From positions 186,001-250,000 of the forward strand of contig NZ_JAPDFT010000002.1 in the NCBI RefSeq assembly GCF_025949665.1: a stretch of 64,000 bases of DNA, written 5' to 3'. The stretch comes from Chryseobacterium viscerum. GTDB lineage: Bacteria > Bacteroidota > Bacteroidia > Flavobacteriales > Weeksellaceae. The notes beneath the pieces are model-generated. The model had not been told where the DNA came from, did no database searches, and saw nothing but the letters and a program-made list of their open reading frames with translations. Position numbers and translations under genes: made by a program. This document shows, piece after piece, positions 1 to 9,228 of this stretch (positions are counted from its first letter, which is position 1; every line of letters begins with the position of its first letter).

Positions 1-148
1 AGTCTTTTTTCAAATGAATCTGTTGTTTAAAATGATCTAAAGAAAATGTATTATTTTCAAAACCCTCAATTTTCTGATTTAAAAAATCTTTTACCAATTG
101 AGGAATGCTTTCTATATCGTTGAATGATATTTTATTTATTGTTTTCAA
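1..148 (-). CDS. bshC: N-terminal fragment, probable bacillithiol biosynthesis cysteine-adding enzyme BshC
   Basis: The reading frame is open from a TTG at 148 down to the window edge, giving 49 codons. The N-terminus reads MKTINKISFNDIESIPQLVK and continues with a KDFLN segment. It resembles the start of flavobacterial BshC, which adds cysteine to glucosaminyl-malate to finish bacillithiol; this is recalled, not searched. There is no ATG in frame, so TTG is the only sensible start. It begins 12 bases after the porin stop, so the two are probably co-transcribed. Most of the protein lies outside the window, so the identity is tentative while the coding call is firm. Confidence 0.55.
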   Translation of the reverse strand, partial: MKTINKISFNDIESIPQLVKDFLNQKIEGFENNTFSLDHFKQQIHLKKD

Positions 149-160
149 CCTGTACAGTTT

Positions 161-2098
161 TTAGTTGAACAAATACCACACGATCCCGATGTTCAGTCTG
201 AAATCATATACCGGATAATGTGGAAATGCATATGCTTTGTTATTGGAAATAACAGTTCCTATCTGCTGACCTTCTATGAAAAAGAACATCTTTTTCACCT
301 TCATATTGATATAGATATCGGCAATAGGCTGCCCTCCAATTGAAAATGAATCTGCTCTTGGAAGGATATATTCATTAAGAACAGGAAAATAATCTCTTGA
401 CGCAAATTTAGAGAAGTAATATACTTTAATACCTGCCTGAATTTCTGCTGCTTTTTTGAATGCCTGTGTCTGATAGAAGAAATTGGCTCTCCCAATAAAG
501 CCTGGCATAGGAAGCAATTCTTTATTCGTTAAAGTATTTTGGAAATGCACCCTCGTATTCAGATGGAATTTATTGAAGCTGAATGTAGCATCGCCCCCTA
601 TTTGAGAGATATTCACAGAATTATCACTTTGCTTCGGGCTTCCGTTACTGTCAAAATAAGTATAGTTATCTATTCTGAAATAGTTGGCGAAAATCTCTGT
701 TTTAAACCATTTCAGATTGATGCTTCCTCCCACTTCCATTACAGACTGATTCTTTGCATTTTCAAGATAATAATTGAAATTGTTGTAAACAGAAGTGTTC
801 AATAAGTAATTAAATGAAGGATAAGCACTTTGGAAATTCACTTTAGCATTAACGAAATAATCTTTAATAGGCTCGAACTTCAGATTGTTGGTTGTTTTCA
901 GGTAGCTTTTAAACTGGCTTCCGTTTGAAAATTCCAGGAATGAGTTCAATTGAATTTTGTCCCAAAGTTTTACCTGCAGATTTCCTACAGCTCCGATTCT
1001 GTTTTCTTTAAGCTCACCAGGAAAAGGAACGCCATTAAGGGCAACAACATCTCTTATTCCCAATTTGATCATCTGATAACGTACACCAGCATCCAATTTG
1101 AATTTTTCATTATTAAAAATCAAGCTTACCGTATTGCTGAAGTTTTCAGAATATTTTTTTGTGGTCAATGGGAAACCATCAACCAGTTCAGTAGGAGCAT
1201 CATACCAATAAGATTCCAGCGCTGTCTGATTATAGTAATATTTATTCCCTTGATGAGAAATAATATGTTTTATACTGAATGGAAATTTCCCGGAATTGAA
1301 TGGCGTAAACTGGTGGCTCAGGTAGTATCTTCTGTAAGAAAACTGTGAGCTGCTGGATGCCAGGTTTACCTGAGCATTTTGCCTGTTACTATAATTACTG
1401 TCACCATTCATGAACAGATTATCCTCGGTAATACCTCCACTTTCCTGATTGTTTACATTCTGGTGAAGATAGTGTGCGAAGATTTCATAGTTTCCGCTTT
1501 TTGAAATATAGTGCCCTGAAAATAGAGTATTATTATTCGCAGCTAATGAATTTCTGTAAAGTCCCTGAGAACGAAGTCCCATATATTCAAGAGCAAAATT
1601 GAATCTTTTCCCAATATTTTGAGTGTAAGTAGAGGTTAAAGCCGCACCGTTTCGCATTGCATTATGATATACAAATGAAGCGGTAGGAGTTTTTACGTCA
1701 TAGTATTTCACATCATTTGCCCCAATGATCATATAAGATTTATTGGATGGCAGTAAGGAAAGATTCTGTTCGTCATTTACCTCAAATACCAACGGATTGA
1801 ATCCAGATCCTATATTGGCAGTCTGTACTCTTCCAAAGTTATCCTTATTATTTTGTTGTGAAAAGATATAGGTTTTATCAAAAGTCATTACGGTATCAAA
1901 AACTTTCTTTTCAGAAAACTGGGTCTGATACTGATAATCATTAATAGTAGGCTTGAAAATTTTCAGGGAATCTTTTTTCCCGGAATCTATCACAAGAGTA
2001 TCTTCTTTTTTAGGTTGAGGCTTTGTATCAGCTTTATTAACGACCTGCGCTTTGGCTACAAAACTTAAAGAGAAGAGTATGAAAAGGATGTACTTCAT
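161..2098 (-). CDS. Outer membrane putative porin (Porin_10 type)
   Basis: The protein has 645 residues. A signal peptide at residues 1-17 (ending FVAKAQ) precedes a charged linker, then a long stretch rich in alternating Tyr/Phe/Asn beta-strand sequence. It ends in an aromatic residue pair (YLFN), as outer membrane beta-barrels do. Overall it looks like the Bacteroidetes putative porin family (Porin_10), thought to form an outer membrane channel of unknown substrate. A TATTTTTG promoter box lies 18 bases upstream, and bshC-like coding starts 12 bases after the stop. The family call is by recall; the barrel prediction rests on the visible pattern. Confidence 0.7.
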   Translation of the reverse strand: MKYILFILFSLSFVAKAQVVNKADTKPQPKKEDTLVIDSGKKDSLKIFKPTINDYQYQTQFSEKKVFDTVMTFDKTYIFSQQNNKDNFGRVQTANIGSGFNPLVFEVNDEQNLSLLPSNKSYMIIGANDVKYYDVKTPTASFVYHNAMRNGAALTSTYTQNIGKRFNFALEYMGLRSQGLYRNSLAANNNTLFSGHYISKSGNYEIFAHYLHQNVNNQESGGITEDNLFMNGDSNYSNRQNAQVNLASSSSQFSYRRYYLSHQFTPFNSGKFPFSIKHIISHQGNKYYYNQTALESYWYDAPTELVDGFPLTTKKYSENFSNTVSLIFNNEKFKLDAGVRYQMIKLGIRDVVALNGVPFPGELKENRIGAVGNLQVKLWDKIQLNSFLEFSNGSQFKSYLKTTNNLKFEPIKDYFVNAKVNFQSAYPSFNYLLNTSVYNNFNYYLENAKNQSVMEVGGSINLKWFKTEIFANYFRIDNYTYFDSNGSPKQSDNSVNISQIGGDATFSFNKFHLNTRVHFQNTLTNKELLPMPGFIGRANFFYQTQAFKKAAEIQAGIKVYYFSKFASRDYFPVLNEYILPRADSFSIGGQPIADIYINMKVKKMFFFIEGQQIGTVISNNKAYAFPHYPVYDFRLNIGIVWYLFN

Positions 2099-2115
2099 TA
2101 TTCATTATTGTACAG

Positions 2116-2123
2116 CAAAAATA
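2116..2123 (-). promoter_or_regulatory. Promoter -7 box for the porin
   Basis: On the minus strand this is TATTTTTG, matching the flavobacterial TAnnTTTG box. A start about four bases later would leave a leader of about 14 bases. No TTG stands at the usual distance, so the match is partial. Confidence 0.4.
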
Positions 2124-2142
2124 AGAAATAAAAGGACATAAA

Positions 2143-2167
2143 AAACCCCACAATAAATGTGGGGTTT
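2143..2167 (-). terminator. Rho-independent terminator of the susC-susD-lipoprotein operon
   Basis: A perfect 10-bp stem (AAACCCCACA with TGTGGGGTTT) and a 5-base loop are followed on the minus strand by a T run. It lies 24 bases past the stop of the lipoprotein gene. Confidence 0.85.
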
Positions 2168-2190
2168 GAGATATTTTTATTAGAAAAATT

Positions 2191-2994
2191 TTAGTTTTTC
2201 ACTAAGACAAATTTATTACCACTAGAAGTACCTGCATTACCTGAGAAAGTAAGAGCAGAAATATTTATACCACTAGTACAAAAGTTAACTGTCCCTGTAC
2301 CAGATATATTCATATTACCCGTAGATCCTCCATAACTAAAAGCTTGATTGGAAGCTACTGTGATACTACCATTATTCTGAACAGTAACAAGCATGTAAGA
2401 TGTAGTCGGGTTGCTAATATAAGGATTGTTGGTTGACAATATCTTAAATTGGTTAGCGGCAGGACCTGGCTGTATAGTAATTAGATCTCCTGGTGAATAA
2501 TCTTCCCAAGTATCTGTTACAACCTTATACGTTCCAGTGAAACCTGACATATTAAATGGACATTCTAATGAATATTTCAATGTGTGAGTTTGATTGAACG
2601 TAGCATTAGGCACTGACGAAGAAATCTTAAAAGTAATCACTTTTTGTGTTTCCAAAGCACCACTTTCTAATAATTGTACTTTAAAGCTTCCAACCTTTTG
2701 TCCAGCAGGAAGATTATCCGTTTTATTTAGAATCTTAAAATCAACACCTTCTACTGCTGTAGAATTAGCGGCATCAACAGCAATTTTTACTTCTGTATTT
2801 TGCCTTGCTTCACTTAAAGTGGTATATACTACTGCAACCTCTCTAGATGTTGTTCCTTTTACTACTGTTGCCTCAGAGCTTTCAGCACCAAAACTCACAA
2901 AATTATCACCGTCATATACTGCATCGTCTCTCTCTGAACAAGCAGAGATCATTAATGCAAAAAGGGGAATACTTAAATATTTTAAAATTTTCAT
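2191..2994 (-). CDS. Lipoprotein with Calx-beta-like domain, third gene of a SusCD operon
   Basis: The protein has 267 residues. A lipoprotein signal ends in ISAC, with lipidated Cys19 followed by Ser-Glu. Residues 30-135 look like a Calx-beta-type fold: an FVSFG strand, VAVVYTTLSEA, the motif TAVEGVDFKIL, and VITFKISS. The C-terminal half (about 140-267) is a beta-rich unit I cannot place. It is encoded 22 bases after susD and ends at the operon terminator. Its position matches that of accessory surface glycan-binding lipoproteins (SusE/SusF-like in role, not clearly in sequence). It probably sits on the outer face of the outer membrane and helps capture the substrate of the SusC channel. 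Confidence 0.65.
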   Translation of the reverse strand: MKILKYLSIPLFALMISACSERDDAVYDGDNFVSFGAESSEATVVKGTTSREVAVVYTTLSEARQNTEVKIAVDAANSTAVEGVDFKILNKTDNLPAGQKVGSFKVQLLESGALETQKVITFKISSSVPNATFNQTHTLKYSLECPFNMSGFTGTYKVVTDTWEDYSPGDLITIQPGPAANQFKILSTNNPYISNPTTSYMLVTVQNNGSITVASNQAFSYGGSTGNMNISGTGTVNFCTSGINISALTFSGNAGTSSGNKFVLVKN

Positions 2995-3016
2995 AGCTAA
3001 AATTCGCTTTTAATTA

Positions 3017-4501
3017 TTAATAACCAGGGTTTTGTTGCACTTGAGGATTTAAATTAATCTCCTGAACCGGGATAGGCAATGTATACTTATGGCTATTGTT
3101 CGGAAGGTTGGTAACCGTAACAACATCATCTGTTTGGTTTCTATCCATAGTAACACCTGCTGCAGTAGCCAATCTTTTTAAATCTATATATCTGTGTCCT
3201 TCTAACGCAAGATCTACTCTTCTCTCCTTTAAAATATCAGCATATGCAGCTGTAGATGACGCATATACAGGAAGAGGAGCTATTCCACTGCTGTATCTTT
3301 TCGCTCTTACTTGTTGAATTAATGTTGCTGCACCTGTAAAATTATTAGCAGCTGTTTCACATTCCGCTAAGATGAAATACATTTCTGATAATCTAAATAC
3401 CTTTAAATCATTTCTTGTAGCAGCACTTGTTTTACCTGGGTATTTATCTACTACCAGTTGATCAGTATCTCTAGGAGAAGTACTTGTTAAATAATTAGGA
3501 TCAATTATAGATGAAGGATCAACATATACTGATCTTCTAACATCACCTGGAGTTGTATCAATGATATTATATAGATTTCTTCCTAAAGCCCACATTGGAT
3601 TTCCTGTAATACTAGAACTGTTGGTATTCCATCTTGTTCCAATTGAACTTCCGTTTCCTGTAGCTAATCTGTTTAATGCAAAAATAATTTCTCCTCTTGC
3701 TGTGTCATTCCACATTGTTGGATATGCTGAAGCAGCAGTTAATGACAATCCAGCATTAGATATTACATCCTGTGCATATTGCTTAGCTAGAGTTGTATTA
3801 CCTCTGTAAAGGTTAAACCTTGCAGAGACCGCATTTACAAATCCCTTATCTACATAAAATCTACCTGCTGGAGCATTATAAGCTAATATACCTCTTGCAT
3901 AGTCTAAATCTGCATTAATAAAATCATAAACATCTTGATTTTTGCTTCTTGGAAGCTTTACATCAATTACTGGAACATCTTTTAGAAGCAAAACACCTAA
4001 ACCGTTTGCATCTTTCATATCCGGAGCGAAAAAAGTCTCTAATTGAAGATAGCAGAAAGCTCTTATCGCTCTCGCTTGCGCAATTATTGAGTTATATTGA
4101 GCTACTTCAGTAGGAGCTGGAGTAACTTTTGCTGCACCAGCAAGCAATCTGTTCACACGGTTAATTACCAAATAATGCTGAGCCCAGATTCCGGTAGTTA
4201 ATCCCGTAGTAGGATCTATAAAATAACGGTGAATTTCATATTCCTGACCACCACTACCTGCTCCTGGCTTTACCTCGTCAGTAAATACTGCAGAGAAATA
4301 AATATCATTATTAGTATCCATGTTGGCATACACAGATCCAACTAAATAATCATTCAGATTTGATACACTTGTAAATAAAGTGGCGTCATCCAGTAATCCC
4401 GGCTGCTCTATATCAATAGCATCCTTACAACTGTTTAAAGTAAAACCAACTGACGATAGACATACTGCTATCACTAATGCTTTTTTATATATTTTATTCA
4501 T
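3017..4501 (-). CDS. RagB/SusD family nutrient-binding outer membrane lipoprotein
   Basis: The protein has 494 residues. The lipobox is LNSC with Cys25. An N-terminal helical region with SVSNLNDYLVGSVYANM is followed by TPR-like helices (ARAIRAFCYLQLETFF). The SusD C-terminal region carries FRLSEMYFILAECE, then RRVDLALEGHRYIDLKRL, and the end LNPQVQQNPGY is typical of the family. SusD caps the SusC channel and delivers ligand to it. The gene follows susC by 11 bases and is co-transcribed with it. No glycoside hydrolase is nearby, so the ligand (glycan or peptide) cannot be told. Confidence 0.93.
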   Translation of the reverse strand: MNKIYKKALVIAVCLSSVGFTLNSCKDAIDIEQPGLLDDATLFTSVSNLNDYLVGSVYANMDTNNDIYFSAVFTDEVKPGAGSGGQEYEIHRYFIDPTTGLTTGIWAQHYLVINRVNRLLAGAAKVTPAPTEVAQYNSIIAQARAIRAFCYLQLETFFAPDMKDANGLGVLLLKDVPVIDVKLPRSKNQDVYDFINADLDYARGILAYNAPAGRFYVDKGFVNAVSARFNLYRGNTTLAKQYAQDVISNAGLSLTAASAYPTMWNDTARGEIIFALNRLATGNGSSIGTRWNTNSSSITGNPMWALGRNLYNIIDTTPGDVRRSVYVDPSSIIDPNYLTSTSPRDTDQLVVDKYPGKTSAATRNDLKVFRLSEMYFILAECETAANNFTGAATLIQQVRAKRYSSGIAPLPVYASSTAAYADILKERRVDLALEGHRYIDLKRLATAAGVTMDRNQTDDVVTVTNLPNNSHKYTLPIPVQEINLNPQVQQNPGY

Positions 4502-4512
4502 TGTTTCTTTTT

Positions 4513-7386
4513 TTAAAAATCTACATTAACCCCTACAGAATATGTTTTGGGATTTGGATATACGTTAAGTGAATACGTTGTAATCGGCTCCACATCAAAA
4601 CCTTTCCATCCTGTGAAAGTATAAATGTTTTCAGCTTGTGCAAAAACCTTAATAGAATTAATTGGTAAATTACCTAATGCTTTTTTGTCGAAAGTATATC
4701 CAACGCTTACATTCTTCAATCTAACAAAATCAGACTTGAAAAGGAATCTGTCAGAAGAACCTTCTAATGTTGAATTTACAGCTGATAAACTTGGTACTGT
4801 AGCATTCGTATTATTTGGAGTCCAAGCATTCAATAGATCAGCTGAAACGTTAAGTCCAGATGCAGCATAAGAAGGATTCATTACCCAAGAATATAGGTTA
4901 TCATAGATATATCCTCCTTTCTGATAAGAAAATAAAGCGTCTACGAAGAAACCATCATGTTGGAAATTAAATCCAAATCCACCTGTATACTTAGGCATAG
5001 GGCTTTTTCCTGTAAGTCTTCTATCACCTGCAGTTGGCGTTTGAGTTACATTTCCGTTGATATCTAAAAATAGCTGTTCTCCGTTAGCTGGGTTAACACC
5101 TAAATAAGGATAAAGCTGCCATTGATCTGCTGGTCCTCCAACACCATCAACAAAATCACCTGTAAGATCAGGAGCTTCCATGCTGATAATCTTGTTAGAG
5201 TTATACCCCACATTTCCAAATACAGATAGTTTTGTATTCGCTTTTCTTAGTAGGTGAATTCTTAGTGATCCTTCAACCCCTTTATTATCCATAACACCAT
5301 TATTTCCTCTTAATGAACCTTGACCTGTAACATAAGTTACCGGAATAGAGTTAAATAGTCTTGATGTTCTTTTTTGATAATAGTCAAAAGTACCTTCTAC
5401 CAACCCTTTATAGTTGAAATCTACTCCTAAATCGAGTTGTTTTACCTCTTCCCATTTTAGATTCTGGTTTCCAAGGTTTGCCAAATAATATCCAGGTAAG
5501 CTTTGGTAAGCCGGAGCTGTAGTAGGGTTCGGTCCATTATAATCTAAATATGAAGAAGGACCTACTGTTAATACATTGGTATTGTTAGCAACTGTAAATA
5601 AGTTTTGGTTACCTGTTGTTCCTAGTGAAGCTCTTAGTTTCAATAAATTGAACCCAGATCCTTCCATAAAGCTTTCTTTATCAATATTCCATCTTCCTGC
5701 TACTGACCAGAAAGTTTCCCATCTGTTATCTTTAGGGAATCTATATGATCCATCTCTTCTTATCACCCCAGACACACCATATTTTCCTTGGTAGTCATAA
5801 TCTACAGTTCCAAAATAAGCCAGCGTTCCTGCAGTAACTTTCAATGCACTTGCAGAAGGACGGTAGATATTTGGTGTAGCAGGGTTAAAAGGAACATATC
5901 CGGTTCCTGCACCGAATTCCCAAACTAAAGGATCAAGACCGTTCTGCTGTTGAGTATAACTTTGCCAGTTTACTTTAATATAATCTAGATAAGCAGCAGC
6001 AGTAATAGTATGATCACCAAATGAATGGTTATACGTAATATTTGTAGTGGTATTGAAAGTTAAATCGTTTACTGTATTAAATTGCTCAAATCCACCATAT
6101 TTTGCCCCTTGTCCTGCAGCTACTACTAAAGATAAGTAACCGTTTGCTGCTCTTGCAAATTGTCTTTGATAATTTTTATAGTCAACACCTGTTCTATTTC
6201 CAATACTTAAATCTGACGTAAGTTTGTAATTACCACTTACGTTAGCTGTTAAGCTGGTTTCCGTAAACTGGTTTCTAATACCCCCCATGATATTATCATA
6301 AAGAATATATGCTCCGTTTCCGTTACCACTAGCCTGTCCAATCTGATTGAATAATCCCAATCCATTGCTAAATGTTGGCGCTGCTAAGTAAGGTGCAGAA
6401 AGCACTGTTCCAAATAATGGATTCTGTACAGTGTTTGCATTAATAGCAGTATTGGTTTCGTCGTCCAACTGATTTCTTTTAGAAAATCCTAAACCAATGA
6501 TTGCACCGAAGGTTAATTTTCCATCGCTGCTTTTTCCATTAAGGTTATTTCTCAGAGTAAATCTTTTGAAATCTGTCCCACGAATGTTACCTTCGCTATC
6601 AACATAACCTAATGAAACAAAGTTACTTATATTTTCTCCACCTGCACTTACCGATAATGTATGTTGCTGGCTCATACCAACTCTGGAAAACAGATCTCTC
6701 CAGTCTGTATTGGTAGTGAAATTATTTATATCATTTTGAGACATTGTAGCTCCTTTTCCACCTCCCGCATTCTTCTGAACCTGTAATAATTCTCTTCCGG
6801 AAGACATGTTATAATCCGTTTTTGGCAAAACAGAAAAAGAAGTTAATGCATCATAGGAAATTCTAAGCTTTGAGTTAAACTTACCACCTTTAGTAGTGAT
6901 CACAACAACCCCGTTAGCAGCTCTGTTTCCATAAATTGCAGTAGCCTGTGCATCTTTTAGAATACTAAACGTATCAATATCATTAGGGTTTAAGTTTCTA
7001 AACTGTGATCCAGATGTAATGATCCCGTCTATAACATATAAAGGATCCGTAGAACCATTTAGGGAACTAAGTCCTCTGATGATAATATTAAACTTACCAG
7101 AACCCGGAGATCCAGATGCTGAGTTCGCTACTATACCAGGTGCTGTACCCTGTATAGAGTTAAGAACAGAAATATTTGGTCTGTTCTCTAATGTTTCAGA
7201 ACCAATGGTTACTGAAGAAGCACTAGATTTAGCCTTAGTAGATGTCTTGCTATAACCTAACACAACAATTTCATCAATTTTCTGTTCTTTGTCCTTTTTA
7301 GAACCTGTTGTGTCTTTTTGAGCAAATACTACCTGCCCTGTGAAAAATAACACACCGGCTGTCAGTACACGTAATTTAACATTCAT
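4513..7386 (-). CDS. SusC/RagA family TonB-linked outer membrane transporter
   Basis: The protein has 957 residues. A signal peptide (residues 1-22, ending VFAQ) is followed by a short charged linker and a TonB-box-like IDEIVVLGY at 37-45. The plug domain has the SusC hallmarks PLYVIDGI, NDIDTFSILKDAQATAIYG and RAANGVVVITTK. The remainder is a 22-strand-type barrel ending in NVDF. It imports SusD-bound substrate using TonB energy. Unusually, it lacks the N-terminal carboxypeptidase-regulatory-like domain found in most SusC proteins, which accounts for its modest length. It is the first gene of a three-gene operon. Confidence 0.93.
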   Translation of the reverse strand: MNVKLRVLTAGVLFFTGQVVFAQKDTTGSKKDKEQKIDEIVVLGYSKTSTKAKSSASSVTIGSETLENRPNISVLNSIQGTAPGIVANSASGSPGSGKFNIIIRGLSSLNGSTDPLYVIDGIITSGSQFRNLNPNDIDTFSILKDAQATAIYGNRAANGVVVITTKGGKFNSKLRISYDALTSFSVLPKTDYNMSSGRELLQVQKNAGGGKGATMSQNDINNFTTNTDWRDLFSRVGMSQQHTLSVSAGGENISNFVSLGYVDSEGNIRGTDFKRFTLRNNLNGKSSDGKLTFGAIIGLGFSKRNQLDDETNTAINANTVQNPLFGTVLSAPYLAAPTFSNGLGLFNQIGQASGNGNGAYILYDNIMGGIRNQFTETSLTANVSGNYKLTSDLSIGNRTGVDYKNYQRQFARAANGYLSLVVAAGQGAKYGGFEQFNTVNDLTFNTTTNITYNHSFGDHTITAAAYLDYIKVNWQSYTQQQNGLDPLVWEFGAGTGYVPFNPATPNIYRPSASALKVTAGTLAYFGTVDYDYQGKYGVSGVIRRDGSYRFPKDNRWETFWSVAGRWNIDKESFMEGSGFNLLKLRASLGTTGNQNLFTVANNTNVLTVGPSSYLDYNGPNPTTAPAYQSLPGYYLANLGNQNLKWEEVKQLDLGVDFNYKGLVEGTFDYYQKRTSRLFNSIPVTYVTGQGSLRGNNGVMDNKGVEGSLRIHLLRKANTKLSVFGNVGYNSNKIISMEAPDLTGDFVDGVGGPADQWQLYPYLGVNPANGEQLFLDINGNVTQTPTAGDRRLTGKSPMPKYTGGFGFNFQHDGFFVDALFSYQKGGYIYDNLYSWVMNPSYAASGLNVSADLLNAWTPNNTNATVPSLSAVNSTLEGSSDRFLFKSDFVRLKNVSVGYTFDKKALGNLPINSIKVFAQAENIYTFTGWKGFDVEPITTYSLNVYPNPKTYSVGVNVDF

Positions 7387-7414
7387 ATTAACAAATTTTA
7401 ATATATTTAATGGG

Positions 7415-7446
7415 CAAATATGTTAATAAATATTAACATCTACAAA
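7415..7446 (-). promoter_or_regulatory. Probable promoter of the susC operon
   Basis: On the minus strand TTTG (7446-7443), a 20-base spacer and CATATTTG (7422-7415) differ from the flavobacterial consensus at one base. The leader would be about 25 bases. Confidence 0.45.
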
Positions 7447-8055
7447 TTAAACCTTCGTTTAAACTACGCTTTTTTTAAATATTTCATTTAAATCCTACAT
7501 AAATCAAATAAGATTCCATAATAATAGATAGTTTTTATTATGTGAAAATTATTTTTTTTACGCATTTAGTTCGTTTTAACAAATTATTAATAACTTAAAA
7601 ATTATTATTTAGAATTATTATAAATTAAGCAAGTCTAGAAAATAAAAATACCCCTTATAAAAAAGTGGTTTTCACCTATTTAGGATATAATTATTTAAAT
7701 TTTATATTGGACCCTTTTTTCGTAGACTACAACTATAGTCCCAATTATGGTGTTACAGTAATATTTCAGAAAACATCATCTTTGAAGCACATACTCCACA
7801 TTCCATCTAATTTAATGATATTGCTCCCTTACTATTATTTTTGAAATAATAAATACAATTCCTCAAAAGAATAATCTATTAGAGTTTTATGAATTTAGAG
7901 ATTTCAGTCCTGTTAAGATCTGTGCAAATTTAACTTTCTTTATTAATACCATAATAAAAATAGTAAGAATGTAATAATCAAAGACAAATTATAAAGAGAA
8001 GTCTAAAGTACTAAAAAGTTAAACTTAGCTAAAAATGCGTATAAATTTCACCATT

Positions 8056-8097
8056 ATAATTTGAACATTTTCAAGTGGTTCAAATTATGTATTTTTT
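8056..8097 (+). terminator. Orphan terminator-like hairpin
   Basis: Perfect 11-bp arms (ATAATTTGAAC with GTTCAAATTAT) are separated by 11 bases, and GTATTTTTTT follows on the plus strand. No plus-strand gene precedes it. It could end an unannotated small RNA, or be an operator-like inverted repeat. Confidence 0.4.
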
Positions 8098-8237
8098 TCC
8101 TGACAGATATCCAAAAGGTCATTTGCACAAAATAAGTTAACAAATCCTAAAAGTACATTATAGCATTCATCATTTTTTACTAACTTTACCAAACAATAAC
8201 CAGCTAATTATATAAATAATTAGAAATAACTTAAAAA

Positions 8238-8909
8238 ATGAAAAAAATCTTATCCATCGCTTTATTTTTACCGTTTGTATTTGTAGATGCTCAACAGTCT
8301 TTAAATATAAACAACATAACCGGTAGCCAATCTGTCTTTGAAAGTGTAGTAGCTTCAGGAACCGGAGCTCCAATAAAATATGAAGATATACAAGGATCTC
8401 CTTATCAATCACCACTTTTTCAAAAAGCTTCTGTGGGAGAAAAATATGGAAATATCGATGTGAGGTATAATGCTTACACTGATGATATAGAGTTTTTAAA
8501 CAATGGAAAAATTGAAGTTTTACCTAAACAGGACGATTTCTCCAGAATTGAAGTTCTTTCGTCTAAACAAGCTTTTGTTTATTTTAAGAACTCTACAGAA
8601 CCGAAAGGTTACCTTACCGAGATTGCAAAAGGAAAAAATTCCGTTTATAAAAAGGAAAAAACTATTTTTAAGGATGCAGCTGCAGCTGCTAACACCTATC
8701 AGACAGGGAAACCCGCTATGTTTGTAAAACAAGATCCTGTTTACTATATAAAAACAGCTTCAGGAAGCACAAGTAAGGTATCATCATTAAAAAAAATAAC
8801 AGATCTTTTTCCAGAAAAAGAGAAAGAGTACAACACATATATTAAGTCTAATAATTTAAAATTTAATGATTCTGATATAGCTAAACTAGTAGATTTTATC
8901 AATCAATAA
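8238..8909 (+). CDS. Secreted protein of unknown function
   Basis: The protein has 223 residues. A clear signal peptide (residues 1-18, ending FVDAQ) is present and there is no lipobox. The body is soluble and mixed: residues 40-105 carry repeated short strands (GKIEVLPKQD, AFVYFKNSTEPKGYL), and the C-terminal 80 residues are Lys-rich with helices. I do not recognise a domain. The pattern SPLFQKASVGEKYGNIDVRYNAYTDDIEFL recalls small periplasmic proteins of Flavobacteria but proves nothing. It is transcribed alone and has its own terminator. Confidence 0.75.
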   Translation: MKKILSIALFLPFVFVDAQQSLNINNITGSQSVFESVVASGTGAPIKYEDIQGSPYQSPLFQKASVGEKYGNIDVRYNAYTDDIEFLNNGKIEVLPKQDDFSRIEVLSSKQAFVYFKNSTEPKGYLTEIAKGKNSVYKKEKTIFKDAAAAANTYQTGKPAMFVKQDPVYYIKTASGSTSKVSSLKKITDLFPEKEKEYNTYIKSNNLKFNDSDIAKLVDFINQ

Positions 8910-8942
8910 TTAATAGATATTTAATTATTCTGAAACTTTATA

Positions 8943-8977
8943 AAAATCCGAGTATAACTTATTTATACTCGGATTTT
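8943..8977 (+). terminator. Terminator after the secreted protein at 8238
   Basis: A perfect 14-bp stem (AAAATCCGAGTATA) with a 7-base loop begins 33 bases after the stop; a T run is part of the right arm. The symmetry also allows weak function on the other strand. Confidence 0.8.
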
Positions 8978-9153
8978 ATATATATATATATCACATTTAG
9001 TTTACTACAAACATCATAGGATCTCTTCAGCTTTTTGTATGTAATTTTTTCTTACAAAAGCATTTCCTTATTTTAATTTTTAAAAGCATTTTGACATTAC
9101 CAACTATATTTTAATCCCCACAACCACAAATCTTTAAGAACACGGATAATAAT

Positions 9154-9187
9154 AAAAAATCCACCTCACAAGTGAGGTGGATTTTTT
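9154..9187 (-). terminator. Terminator of the rimP-nusA-infB operon
   Basis: The two arms are fully complementary over 16 bp (AAAAAATCCACCTCAC), with A and T runs at both feet. It serves infB on the minus strand and could work in both directions. It lies 41 bases past the infB stop. Confidence 0.88.
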
Positions 9188-9228
9188 ATTATTTATTGTA
9201 ACTATTAGTTTCAGACTAATATCATCTA

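Larger units (their letters stand above)
7387..8237. other. 850-bp AT-rich intergenic region
   Basis: This lies between divergent genes. No credible reading frame or tRNA is visible. It holds the susC promoter at its left end, a hairpin followed by a T run at 8056-8097, and a weak TAACTTTA box at 8181-8188 for the plus-strand gene at 8238. Confidence 0.6.
8910..9228. other. Intergenic region between convergent genes
   Basis: This holds two terminators (8943-8977 and 9154-9187) and a short TA dinucleotide run at about 8977-8991. Nothing else is seen. Confidence 0.6.

Noticed and set aside
8977..8991. TA dinucleotide run as a possible phase-variable repeat
   Set aside because: It lies downstream of a terminator between convergent genes, where it could not switch a promoter or frame.
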